Shown here piece after piece: positions 17,532 to 24,520 of a stretch of DNA of 64,000 bases. This stretch comes from Candidatus Dormiibacterota bacterium (GTDB lineage Bacteria; Chloroflexota; Dormibacteria; Dormibacterales; Dormibacteraceae): the NCBI GenBank assembly GCA_003151935.1, contig PLYZ01000060.1, positions 1 through 64,000 of the forward strand. Reading direction: 5' to 3'. Positions within the stretch are counted from its first letter, which is position 1; each line of letters opens with the position of its first letter. The notes under the pieces were generated by a model. That model saw nothing but the letters and a program-made list of their open reading frames with translations. It did not search any database and was not told where the DNA came from. A program made the position numbers and the translations under genes.

Positions 17532-18441
17532 GAAGATCTGCCAGCAGGAGCGGGTCGATGTTGCCGCCGCTGACGACAGCCACCGTCCGCGGCCCCGGCT
17601 CCAGTTGTTCCAACGCCGCGTAAGCCAGGGCGCCCGCCCCTTCCGCCACCACCTTCGCGGCGGTCGCCAGCTCCGGGATGGCGGACCGTAGGCGCGGCTC
17701 GGGGACGGTCAGCCATCGGTCAACGCACTCCTTCAACAGCTCGAACATCCTCGCGTCGAATGGCGCAGTCGTCCCATCGGCGACCGTCTCCGGCTTGATC
17801 GCAACCGGGCCGCCGGCTTCCAGGCAGCGCGTCCACAGCGCGTAGCCGTCCGACTGAACTCCGATCACCTCAACCTCCGACCGAAGAGTTTTGAGCGCGG
17901 ACGCGATGCCACCGATGAGGCCGCCCCCACCGACTGGAACCAGCACTCGTGCGAGGTCCGGCACGTCTTCTAGAAGCTCGACGGCGAGTCCGCCGTGCCC
18001 CGCCATCACCTGCGGATCGGCGAAGGGGTGCAGAAACGTTTCCGGTTCATTCCGCCATTGCTCGTCTGCCATCCACTGGAGCATCTCCTCGCGCGGCATC
18101 AGGATGGGAGTCGCGCCCCACCTCCTCACGCCTTCGATCTTTAGTGGGGGAGCGGTGTCATACATGACGACTCGGCACCGGACGCCGAGTGTCTTGGCGA
18201 CGTAGGCGCACGCCTGCGCGGCATTGCCGGCGCTGACGGTGATCAGACCGCGGCGGAGCTCCTCCGGATCGAGCCCCAGCGCCGCAGCGAAGAACCCGCG
18301 GACCTTGAAGCTCCCGGTCGGCTGCAGGCACTCGAGTTTGAGCAGCGCGCCCTCGACCGGGATCAGCGGGGTACGCAGGACATGCGGTCGCGCCCGTTCG
18401 GCCGCCGCCCGGATTCGATCGACGCCAATCATTCGGGACAT
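17524..18441 (-). CDS. Threonine dehydratase-like PLP-dependent enzyme
   Basis: 305 aa fold-type II PLP enzyme. LLKLECLQPTGSFKVRGFF carries the PLP lysine, ITVSAGNAAQACAYVAK the Asn loop, VPVGGGGLIGGIAS the phosphate-binding glycines and VAVVSGGNID the C-terminal signature. It most resembles catabolic threonine/serine ammonia-lyases without the ACT or ILVD regulatory domain of IlvA. Serine racemase or an ectoine-type ammonia-lyase cannot be excluded. It diverges from fmdB with only 16 nt between start codons and converges on the membrane protein gene with an 8-nt overlap. Confidence 0.85.
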   Translation of the reverse strand: MSRMIGVDRIRAAAERARPHVLRTPLIPVEGALLKLECLQPTGSFKVRGFFAAALGLDPEELRRGLITVSAGNAAQACAYVAKTLGVRCRVVMYDTAPPLKIEGVRRWGATPILMPREEMLQWMADEQWRNEPETFLHPFADPQVMAGHGGLAVELLEDVPDLARVLVPVGGGGLIGGIASALKTLRSEVEVIGVQSDGYALWTRCLEAGGPVAIKPETVADGTTAPFDARMFELLKECVDRWLTVPEPRLRSAIPELATAAKVVAEGAGALAYAALEQLEPGPRTVAVVSGGNIDPLLLADLLS

Positions 18442-18444
18442 CGC

Positions 18445-18450
18445 GATAAT
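18445..18450 (+). promoter_or_regulatory. -10 box (GATAAT) of fmdB in a divergent promoter
   Basis: GATAAT is followed by 7 nt and the fmdB ATG. Read on the other strand, the same CGATAATCG core gives GATTAT 4 nt before the threonine dehydratase ATG at 18441. The whole intergenic space is 16 nt. Confidence 0.45.
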
Positions 18451-18457
18451 CGTAGGG

Positions 18458-18715
18458 ATGCCGATCTACGAATACCGGTGCGAGGAATGCGGCAAGCGCT
18501 CCACCACCCTTCTGCCGAGCTACTCGTCACCCGACCCGCCCTGTCCCCATTGCGGGAAGCCGGCCTTGAAACGCCTGGTATCGACGTTCGCCACGGTCAG
18601 CTCGGGTGAGAGCGACGGCGGAGACGACTTCGATGAGGGCGGCGGCGGAGATGACTTCGGAGGAGGGGACGACTTCGGCGGTGGGGGCGATTTCGGTGGA
18701 GACGACGACTTCTAG
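18458..18715 (+). CDS. FmdB-family zinc ribbon protein
   Basis: 85 aa from ATG 18458 (MPIYEYRCEECGKRSTTLLP), the canonical FmdB start; the longer ORF in the track runs upstream through the divergent gene. Two CxxC pairs (CEEC and CPHC) form a zinc ribbon. The C-terminal 35 residues are an unusual acidic glycine-rich tail of GGDDF repeats. The FmdB family is widespread and uncharacterised; regulatory roles have been proposed. It seems leaderless and meets the HD protein gene tail to tail with a 4-nt overlap. Confidence 0.9.
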   Translation: MPIYEYRCEECGKRSTTLLPSYSSPDPPCPHCGKPALKRLVSTFATVSSGESDGGDDFDEGGGGDDFGGGDDFGGGGDFGGDDDF

Positions 18716-20103
18716 GTAGAGCTCAAACCGAGCACGTCGTTGGCGGCCCGAATCAGCTCGCTGCGGTGAGCCTCGTCGTGCGCAAAGATCCTGAACAGGG
18801 CCATGCGCACGGGCAGGCGCTTGAACAGGTCGAGCACGCGACTCTGCTGGTAGCGATCCTCGAGGGGTTCGTAGATGAGGATGTCCGCGGTCTCGGTCAT
18901 CGGGTTGAACGCCCTCGACTCCTGAGCCGCCACGTCCACTTCGAACACGATGTCGCGAAGTCCTTTGGGGAGGCGCTCCCTCAGCTCACGCGCGAACTGC
19001 TGCCGAGTCACGCTCAGGGCGCCGGCGGGGATCTCCTTCGCGTCGGTATGTCCCTGGTAGATGAGCTTCCACTTGAGCTTGCGCGCGACCACGTCGCCCC
19101 ACGCCGCCCCGAGCTCGCGCTGCCGGGCGTCTCCATGGCCAAGCGCCCAACGGTCCACCTCGGACAGCAGCGACCACTCCGTCAGCATCTGGTACCGATC
19201 GAGCATCTCCAGCGGGTTGCCCCCGAGCAGCAGCTCGACTGTCGGCCGGAACACCTCGCGCAGCTGGAGGTCGATGCGCCGCACGGTCCTGTGGAAGTAG
19301 ACCTGCGAATAAAGGTACAGGCGGGCGCTGAGAAACATATAGAGCGCTTCCGCGCCATGAGCGTGCAGCGTGAGGCCCCGCTCCGAGATGAACGAGTAAT
19401 GGACGATCCGCTCCACGTCGACCGGACCTGTCGCGACGCCGCATATATAAGAGTCGCGAGGGACGTAGTCCATGTTATCGGCCGAGTACGCGCCCACCAG
19501 CGCAGGCTTCAGCGCCGCAAGCCACGAAGGCGGTTGAAAGTCCGCCAGCTCCGCGGACGAGATCAGATATGCGACCCACCGGGGGTCGACCCGTTCTCCG
19601 GGTTCGAAATCCGCGTTGGGCGAGGCTCCGAGCGAGCCGATCATGTCGCCGAGCGGGCCGGAGATCAGCGCCCGGCCGATGACCTCGTGGTCGATGCCCC
19701 ACCTATCCAGGTAGTTCTCGTCGAAGAAATGTCCGAAAGGACCATGCCCGACGTCGTGCAGCAGGCCCGCCATGCGCATCGTCTCTTCAACCAGGGCGGC
19801 CGAAGGCGCGTCCTCATGGCATACGCTCAACGACGGATGCAGGTGACGGGCCCATTCCCCGGCAAGGTGCATCGATCCAAGGGCGTGCTGGAAGCGTGAA
19901 TGCTCGGCGGTGGCGAACACCCACCAAGCGCTCTGAAGCTGGTGGATGCGGCGAAGGCGCTGCATCCAGGCCGAGTCGACCAGGTCCTGCTCGGATGCAC
20001 CGCCGGGCACGCCGCCGGGCCCCCCCTTCGTGATGCGAAGGTATCGGTAGATGGGATCGCTCGACAGGTTGACCCGCGAGTACTCGGCCGGCGTCTGTGC
20101 CAC
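18712..20103 (-). CDS. HD-domain phosphohydrolase (dGTPase-like)
   Basis: About 463 aa from GTG 20101-20103. SSDPIYRYLRIT, QRLRRIHQLQSAWWVFATAEHSRFQHALG, MRMAGLLHDVGHGPFGHFFDENYL and NMDYVPRDSYICG follow the HD-type triphosphohydrolase layout (H...HD...D) seen in YwfO/SAMHD-like proteins, which hydrolyse dNTPs. The ORF track N-terminus (to 20286) overlaps the divergent DUF309 gene and lacks conserved features. GATAAT lies 6 nt before the GTG, so the mRNA is probably leaderless. Start codons of the two divergent genes are 15 nt apart. Confidence 0.85.
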   Translation of the reverse strand: MAQTPAEYSRVNLSSDPIYRYLRITKGGPGGVPGGASEQDLVDSAWMQRLRRIHQLQSAWWVFATAEHSRFQHALGSMHLAGEWARHLHPSLSVCHEDAPSAALVEETMRMAGLLHDVGHGPFGHFFDENYLDRWGIDHEVIGRALISGPLGDMIGSLGASPNADFEPGERVDPRWVAYLISSAELADFQPPSWLAALKPALVGAYSADNMDYVPRDSYICGVATGPVDVERIVHYSFISERGLTLHAHGAEALYMFLSARLYLYSQVYFHRTVRRIDLQLREVFRPTVELLLGGNPLEMLDRYQMLTEWSLLSEVDRWALGHGDARQRELGAAWGDVVARKLKWKLIYQGHTDAKEIPAGALSVTRQQFARELRERLPKGLRDIVFEVDVAAQESRAFNPMTETADILIYEPLEDRYQQSRVLDLFKRLPVRMALFRIFAHDEAHRSELIRAANDVLGLSST

Positions 20104-20109
20104 GCGGCG

Positions 20110-20115
20110 ATTATC
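20110..20115 (-). promoter_or_regulatory. -10 box (GATAAT) of the HD protein in a divergent promoter
   Basis: On the minus strand GATAAT is followed by 6 nt and GTG. On the plus strand the same core reads GATTATC 4 nt before the DUF309 ATG at 20119. The arrangement copies that of fmdB and its neighbour. Confidence 0.4.
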
Positions 20116-20118
20116 CCC

Positions 20119-20463
20119 ATGAACGCCGGGCTCAAGCAGGGTATCGACCTCTTTAACGGCGGCAGGTACTGGGACGCCCACGAGGCCTGGGAGCACGTGT
20201 GGATGCCTGATCGCACGGGACACGACGCCGGTTTTTACAAGGGACTGATCCAGGTCGCGGCGGGATGCCTCCACTACAGCCGGCACAATCGCCGCGGCGC
20301 GGTCAACAAATGGCGCAGCGGCGCGGACTACCTGCGGCCGTATCTACCGGATCACCTCGGCGTTCGCCTGTCGCCGCTCGTCGCGACCGTCGACCAGTTC
20401 CTGGACGCCATGAATCCGCGCGAGTGGCCCAAGCTGACGATGCCGCAAATCATTCAGGACTAG
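20119..20463 (+). CDS. DUF309 family protein
   Basis: 114 aa from ATG 20119. GIDLFNGGRYWDAHEAWEHVW and FYKGLIQVAAGCLHYSRHN match the DUF309 helical-bundle family with its HE(A/L)WE and KGLIQ motifs, probably a metal- or ligand-binding fold of unknown function. Length is typical. The first triple-repeat unit begins at its stop codon. Confidence 0.85.
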   Translation: MNAGLKQGIDLFNGGRYWDAHEAWEHVWMPDRTGHDAGFYKGLIQVAAGCLHYSRHNRRGAVNKWRSGADYLRPYLPDHLGVRLSPLVATVDQFLDAMNPREWPKLTMPQIIQD

Positions 20464-20910
20464 AGGAGCGTCGTGTTCAGGCCGGGTTCATCCCGGCCGT
20501 CACCCGGACTGCCACTACCAAGCTCGTACGGGCGTGGCGGCACACAGGAGGGGGTTCCGTGGGGGAGGACTTACGTCCTCACCCGCGCTTTCAGGAATAG
20601 AGGAGCATCGCGTCGAGGCCGGGTTCATCCAGGCCGTCACCCGGCCTGCCACCACCAAGCTCGGACGGGCGTGGCGGCACAGAGGAGGGGGTCCCGCGGG
20701 GGAGCAATCAGTAAGGCCCATCCCTAACGCCGCTTGCGCGCGACTACCTCCTCACCCGCGCTTTCAGGAATAAATGAGCGTCGCGTTCAGGCCGGGTTCA
20801 TCCCGGCCGTCACCCAGCATGCCATTACCAGACTCCTACAGGCGCGGCGGCACACAGGAGGGGGTCCCGCGGGGGAGGACTTACGTCCTCACCCGCGCTT
20901 TCAGGAATAA
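20463..20910. repeat. Array of three about 137-nt repeats containing REP-like stem-loops (family A)
   Basis: Units begin at about 20463, 20600 and 20773 (GAGGAGCGTCG.GTTCAGGCC) and end in CACCCGCGCTTTCAGGAATA. Each has the stem-loop GGCCGGGTTCATCCCGGCC (20480-20498, 20617-20635 with one change, 20790-20808) and a block CAGGAGGGGGTYCCGYGGGGG. Units 1 and 3 also hold GAGGACTTACGTCCTC, a second hairpin; in unit 2 that hairpin is replaced by a longer unrelated stretch (about 20704-20748). No open reading frame is convincing. The array fills the 437-nt gap between DUF309 and the molybdopterin-binding gene, whose stop codon lies inside unit 3. Confidence 0.85.
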
Positions 20911-21884
20911 GGTGGGAAGCGGCGCCCAGCGGACTTCTCGATCAAGCCTCCATGGCCGAGCCCGGCCAGGTCGATCGGCGAGCCCGAGAACACGAAGGGC
21001 AGCACCAGGTCGAGCGACGTGTTCTTGCCGAAACCGGCGCAGGATGCGATGCCCAGGACAGCCGCCCGGCCCAGACGCCCCATCCAGAGCATCGAGCCGG
21101 GGTGCGCCGGCATCCCGAAGCGGATCAGCTCGCCGCCCGCCTGCTCCAGCTCCGAGTAGGCGGGGTCGAGCGGGTCGATCGATGACGCCCCGGCGAAAAG
21201 GACGAGGTCGGCACCCGCCTCTGTCGCGTGGGCGTAGGCGGCGGCCACCGCCGCCCGGTTGCGGGCGACTTCCTCGACGCCCAGGAGATCGGCGCCATAC
21301 CAGCCCAGCTTTCGCTGAACGGCGTCCGCGAACAGCGACCGGGCATTCGGCTTCAGCTTTTCGGTCACGACGATCGCCGTGCGCAGCGGAAGAAAAGGCA
21401 GCAGCTCGAGAACTCGGAACTCCAACGCCATGTATGAGGCTTCGCGGACGACTTGCTCGGGCACCGCGACCGGCGTCACCTTGCAGCCGGCAACCTCCTC
21501 CCCAGCCTCCACCGCCTGACCGTCAAAAAGGGTGAAGAGGGCGATCCCGGAGAGGGCGTTGATCTTGCCTACGAGAGCAGCGTTGACGCGCAGCAAGCCA
21601 CGCCTCGTGGCGACGAGCCGGTACTGGCTCTGCTTCGGACCCTCAACCCGAAGCGGCCCCAGCTTCGCGATGGCGTTCGCCAGCCGGCGCCCGGCTTCGT
21701 CCTCGTGGAGATCACCCGGCTCGAGCTCGACGGCGTGGACCTCCGGATGCCCGCGCAGCAGCGAAACGTGCTCGGCCGCCAGGACGGTGCCTTTTCGGAG
21801 GTCGGGCCCAAGGTCGTGGGTGAGCACGCGGCCTTCGATGTCGGCCGCCTGCACTATTGCTCCGTCCAATCGAACTGCCTTCAT
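20901..21884 (-). CDS. Molybdopterin-binding domain protein (MoeA/CinA-like)
   Basis: 327 aa. Residues about 160-290 resemble the MoCF-binding domain: LPLRTAIVVTEKL, LFAGASSIDPLDPAYSELEQ and GMPAHPGSMLWMGRLG, the last corresponding to the GMPxxPGN substrate loop of MoeA. The N-terminal half (MKAVRLDGAIVQAADIEGRVLTHDLGPDLRKG) looks like the lead-in domain found in molybdopterin-binding proteins associated with molybdenum hydroxylases. No other molybdenum cofactor gene lies in the window, so the exact step is unknown. It is divergent from cysS. Confidence 0.75.
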   Translation of the reverse strand: MKAVRLDGAIVQAADIEGRVLTHDLGPDLRKGTVLAAEHVSLLRGHPEVHAVELEPGDLHEDEAGRRLANAIAKLGPLRVEGPKQSQYRLVATRRGLLRVNAALVGKINALSGIALFTLFDGQAVEAGEEVAGCKVTPVAVPEQVVREASYMALEFRVLELLPFLPLRTAIVVTEKLKPNARSLFADAVQRKLGWYGADLLGVEEVARNRAAVAAAYAHATEAGADLVLFAGASSIDPLDPAYSELEQAGGELIRFGMPAHPGSMLWMGRLGRAAVLGIASCAGFGKNTSLDLVLPFVFSGSPIDLAGLGHGGLIEKSAGRRFPPYS

Positions 21885-21906
21885 TTATTGAGAGGATAGA
21901 TTCGTA

Positions 21907-23319
21907 ATGGTTCCGACCGTCCGGCTCTATAACACCTTCACCCGCTCCAAAGAGGAGCTGAAGCCCCTGCGGGACGGGGTCGTGCGCATCTACTCGTGCG
22001 GCCCGACCGTCTACCGCTACGTGCACGTCGGGAACCTGCGCACCTTCATGCTGCCCGACCTGCTTCGCCGAAGCGTCGAATATCTCGGCTACCAGACCGA
22101 GCAGGTGATGAACATCACCGACGTCGGCCACCTCACGGACGATACGTTCGACCGCGGAGAGGACAAGATGCTCGTCTCGGCCCGGCTGGAGAACAAATCG
22201 CCCGAAGAGATCGCCGCGCACTACACCCTCGCGTTCATGGACGACGCCGCCCGGCTCAACATCCGGCGCGCCGACCATTACCCCCGCGCCACGGACTACA
22301 TACCCCAGATGATCGACCTGATCCAGAAGCTGATCGCTCGAGGACATGCGTACGAGGCCGGGGGGACGGTCTACTACGACATCGCGAGCTTCCCGGCGTA
22401 CGGCAACCTCTCCCGAAATACGACGGACAAGCTCCTCGCGGGCGCGCGCGGCGAGGTGGACCCTCGAAAACGACAGCCCGGGGATTTCACATTGTGGAAG
22501 GCCGCGGGCGAGCACCGGCTGCAGGTCTGGCACAGCCCTTGGGGTCCAGGCTTCCCAGGCTGGCACATCGAGTGCTCGGCGATGTCGATGTCGCTCCTGG
22601 GGGAACGGTTCGACGTCCATACAGGCGGCGCGGACAACGTCTTCCCTCATCACGAAGCCGAGATCGCGCAGAGCGAAGGAGTGAGCGGCCATCGAGTCGT
22701 CACGTGCTGGATGCACGGCGGCCTGCTCATGCTCGGCGGCGCGCGCATGGCGAAGTCCGCCGGAAATTTCTTCCGCATCTCCGAGCTGGAGGAGCAGGGT
22801 TTCGACCCGCTCGCTTTTCGCTATCTCGCTCTGCAGGCGAAGTACCGCACGAAGCTGAGCTTCAGCACCGATGGCCTGGCGGGAGCCGATCGGGCGCTAA
22901 GGCAGCTGAGGGAGCGCGTAGCCGAGTGGTCGAGCGCCGCCCAACTACAGGAACCAGATGACGCTGTCGCCGGCGGCTACGAGTCTCGATTCCGCGCGGC
23001 GCTCGCCGACGACCTCGATTTGCCTGCCGCGATGGCGCTGGTCGCCGAGCTCAATCACTCTGGCGTGGCCGAGGGCACCAAGGCATCGCTGCTCCGCTCG
23101 TGGGATCGGGTGCTTGGATTGGACCTCGACCGAGGAGCGGTCGAGGTCTCATTGCCGGCCGGGGCCTCCGCCCTGCTCGAGGCTCGCGAAAAAGCGCGCG
23201 GAGCGAAGGACTTCGCCACCTCGGACCGGCTTCGCGACGAGCTGGCGACCCTTGGAGTCGCGGTGACCGACACGGCCCAAGGCCAACGCTGGAGGACGAC
23301 CTCGAAAAAATCTCCCTAA
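21907..23319 (+). CDS. cysS: Cysteinyl-tRNA synthetase
   Basis: 470 aa class I synthetase. LYNTFTRSKEEL, YSCGPTVYRYVHVGNLRTF (zinc cysteine and HIGH-type motif), GWHIECSAMS (zinc ligands), GGADNVFPHHEAEIAQSE and ARMAKSAGNF (KMSKS-type) are all present, with a helical DALR-like end. It charges tRNA-Cys; a MshC cysteine ligase is less likely given the full C-terminal domain. A TAGATT box sits 4 nt before the ATG with GAGAGGA upstream of it, so transcription may start at or near the codon. Confidence 0.95.
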   Translation: MVPTVRLYNTFTRSKEELKPLRDGVVRIYSCGPTVYRYVHVGNLRTFMLPDLLRRSVEYLGYQTEQVMNITDVGHLTDDTFDRGEDKMLVSARLENKSPEEIAAHYTLAFMDDAARLNIRRADHYPRATDYIPQMIDLIQKLIARGHAYEAGGTVYYDIASFPAYGNLSRNTTDKLLAGARGEVDPRKRQPGDFTLWKAAGEHRLQVWHSPWGPGFPGWHIECSAMSMSLLGERFDVHTGGADNVFPHHEAEIAQSEGVSGHRVVTCWMHGGLLMLGGARMAKSAGNFFRISELEEQGFDPLAFRYLALQAKYRTKLSFSTDGLAGADRALRQLRERVAEWSSAAQLQEPDDAVAGGYESRFRAALADDLDLPAAMALVAELNHSGVAEGTKASLLRSWDRVLGLDLDRGAVEVSLPAGASALLEAREKARGAKDFATSDRLRDELATLGVAVTDTAQGQRWRTTSKKSP

Positions 23320-23325
23320 GAAAAG

Positions 23326-23355
23326 GTGGGACCGAACCATGTGGCCCGGTCCCAC
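23326..23355. terminator. Terminator hairpin between convergent cysS and the secreted-protein gene
   Basis: GTGGGACCG (23326-23334) pairs perfectly with CGGTCCCAC (23347-23355). On the minus strand the stem is followed by CTTTTCTTAG, a good U-tract, so it mainly terminates the minus-strand gene; the plus side is weaker. Confidence 0.65.
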
Positions 23356-23385
23356 GAGAGGAAGGGTTTGTCGGCTAAAGCCAGG

Positions 23386-23910
23386 TCACGGCTTTGACGG
23401 ACCGTGGCCGGTGGCCTGGGTCGGCAGGTTCGCGGGCCGCCCATGGCTCTTGACCGGGGCGTTGGCGTTGGCGTTGGGGTTGGGGCTGCCATTGCCTGTA
23501 ACGCCGGTCTTGGTCTTGTCATTCTTCGCGGGCGAGGCGCTCACGGTGCCGCCATGCGTACGCGCAAACGAGGCGACGCACTGACCGATGCCGTTCACGC
23601 CCAGGCGCGCGGCGCTCGCCTTGCACGCATTGACCTGAGTCGTCACCTGCTGGCCCCAGTTGGTTGGGTTGACGCTGCCGGTGATCGCCACCTCGGTGGC
23701 CGCGACCGCAAAGGTCGTCGCCGCCGCCGCGACTGCGATCCCGGTCAGGATCTTGACGCCGAGCGCGGCTCCTGCGCCGCCTAGAAGTTTCTTCATGCTC
23801 CCTCCTGGTTGCATAGACCTCCGAACAGGGATCGGGCCGGCAGTCATCGGATCCAGCATCCGAAGCAGCTCGTACTCCAGGTCCCGCTCGAAATCGTTCA
23901 TGTCTGACAT
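23386..23910 (-). CDS. Secreted or membrane-anchored protein next to ECF sigma gene
   Basis: 174 aa from ATG 23910 (MSDMNDFERDLEYELLRMLD). The acidic N-terminus resembles short cytoplasmic segments of anti-sigma-like proteins, then comes one hydrophobic helix (about 50-72, LGVKILTGIAVAAAATTFAV) and an exported domain with two cysteines (VNACKASAARLGVNGIGQCVASF), ending in a low-complexity NPNANANAP tail. An internal ATG at 23796 has a strong GGAGGGAGC site and would give a signal-peptide form (MKKLLGGAGAALGVK), so two products are possible. The position directly after the sigma gene suggests it is regulated with, or regulates, that factor. Confidence 0.65.
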   Translation of the reverse strand: MSDMNDFERDLEYELLRMLDPMTAGPIPVRRSMQPGGSMKKLLGGAGAALGVKILTGIAVAAAATTFAVAATEVAITGSVNPTNWGQQVTTQVNACKASAARLGVNGIGQCVASFARTHGGTVSASPAKNDKTKTGVTGNGSPNPNANANAPVKSHGRPANLPTQATGHGPSKP

Positions 23911-23924
23911 GTCGGGAAGAAGAA

Positions 23925-24495
23925 ACGCACCACAGGGCCGGATCAACCATTGTTGGTTCCCTGGTATCGGCCAAAGTGACCTGAAGCTGCTTGCGCGCGG
24001 CCGCCATTCGGGAGGCGACCGTCTGTCCCGCGACGCCGAGCGCGGCCGCGATCTCGCGGTTGTTGTAGCCGTGGTAGTGGCGCATCACCAGTGCCACCGC
24101 CTGTTTGGTCGGAAGCTTCCGCAGCTCGCGGATCAGGTCCGATCGTTCGGCGAGAGCGGTCGGGTCGGGCGCTGGAGCCGGGCGGCCGAGCCGCCTACCA
24201 GCTCCCCAACCTGGCGAAACCGATAACGCCTCCGATCTGAGATCGCGACATTGATGGCGATCCGGTGCAGCCACGCCTCGACCGGCGCGTCAGGTCGCCA
24301 GGAGGCCAAGCGCTTGTAGGCCCGCTCGAACGTGTCCTGGGCGCAGTCCTCCGCGGCCGAGCGATCCCCCAGCACGGTGATCAGGGTGCCAAGGATCCGG
24401 CGGTACGTGTTCCGGTAGAGCCGCTCGAAGTCGGCCTCCGATCCCGGCTCGTACTGCTCCGGCCCAACCGCATGCTCGCTTGACTCCGAACGAAT
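23925..24495 (-). pseudogene. ECF sigma-70 factor with internal frameshift
   Basis: Sigma region 2 (EADFERLYRNTYRRILGTLI, DCAQDTFERAYKRLASWR, PVEAWLHRIAINVAISDRRR) is in one frame and stops at 24133. Region 4 (LIRELRKLPTKQAVALVMRHYHGYNNREIAAALGV, then GQTVASRMAAARKQLQV) is in the next frame. Adding one G in the GGGG run (CCCC at 24204-24207 on the plus strand) joins them into a normal ECF protein. Region 2 has no ATG, GTG or TTG upstream; an ATT at 24493-24495 follows GGGAGGG by 10 nt. Region 4 also runs on without a stop into the next gene. It could be a decaying gene, a sequencing error, or programmed shifting. Confidence 0.75.
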
Positions 24496-24520
24496 GTTCG
24501 TCTACCCTCCCAGGCGCACC

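Noticed and set aside
20711-20724. 14-nt GTAAGGCCCATCCC shared with 40768-40781
   Set aside because: In a 64-kb window several 14-mers are expected to recur by chance, and the flanks differ, so I do not infer a common element.
20463-20910. CRISPR-like array
   Set aside because: Units are about 137 nt, contiguous and near-identical over their full length, without variable spacers; no cas genes are present.
23459-23486. GTTGGC microsatellite as a regulatory repeat
   Set aside because: It lies in the coding tail (NPNANANAP) of the secreted protein and is in frame; ordinary low-complexity coding sequence.
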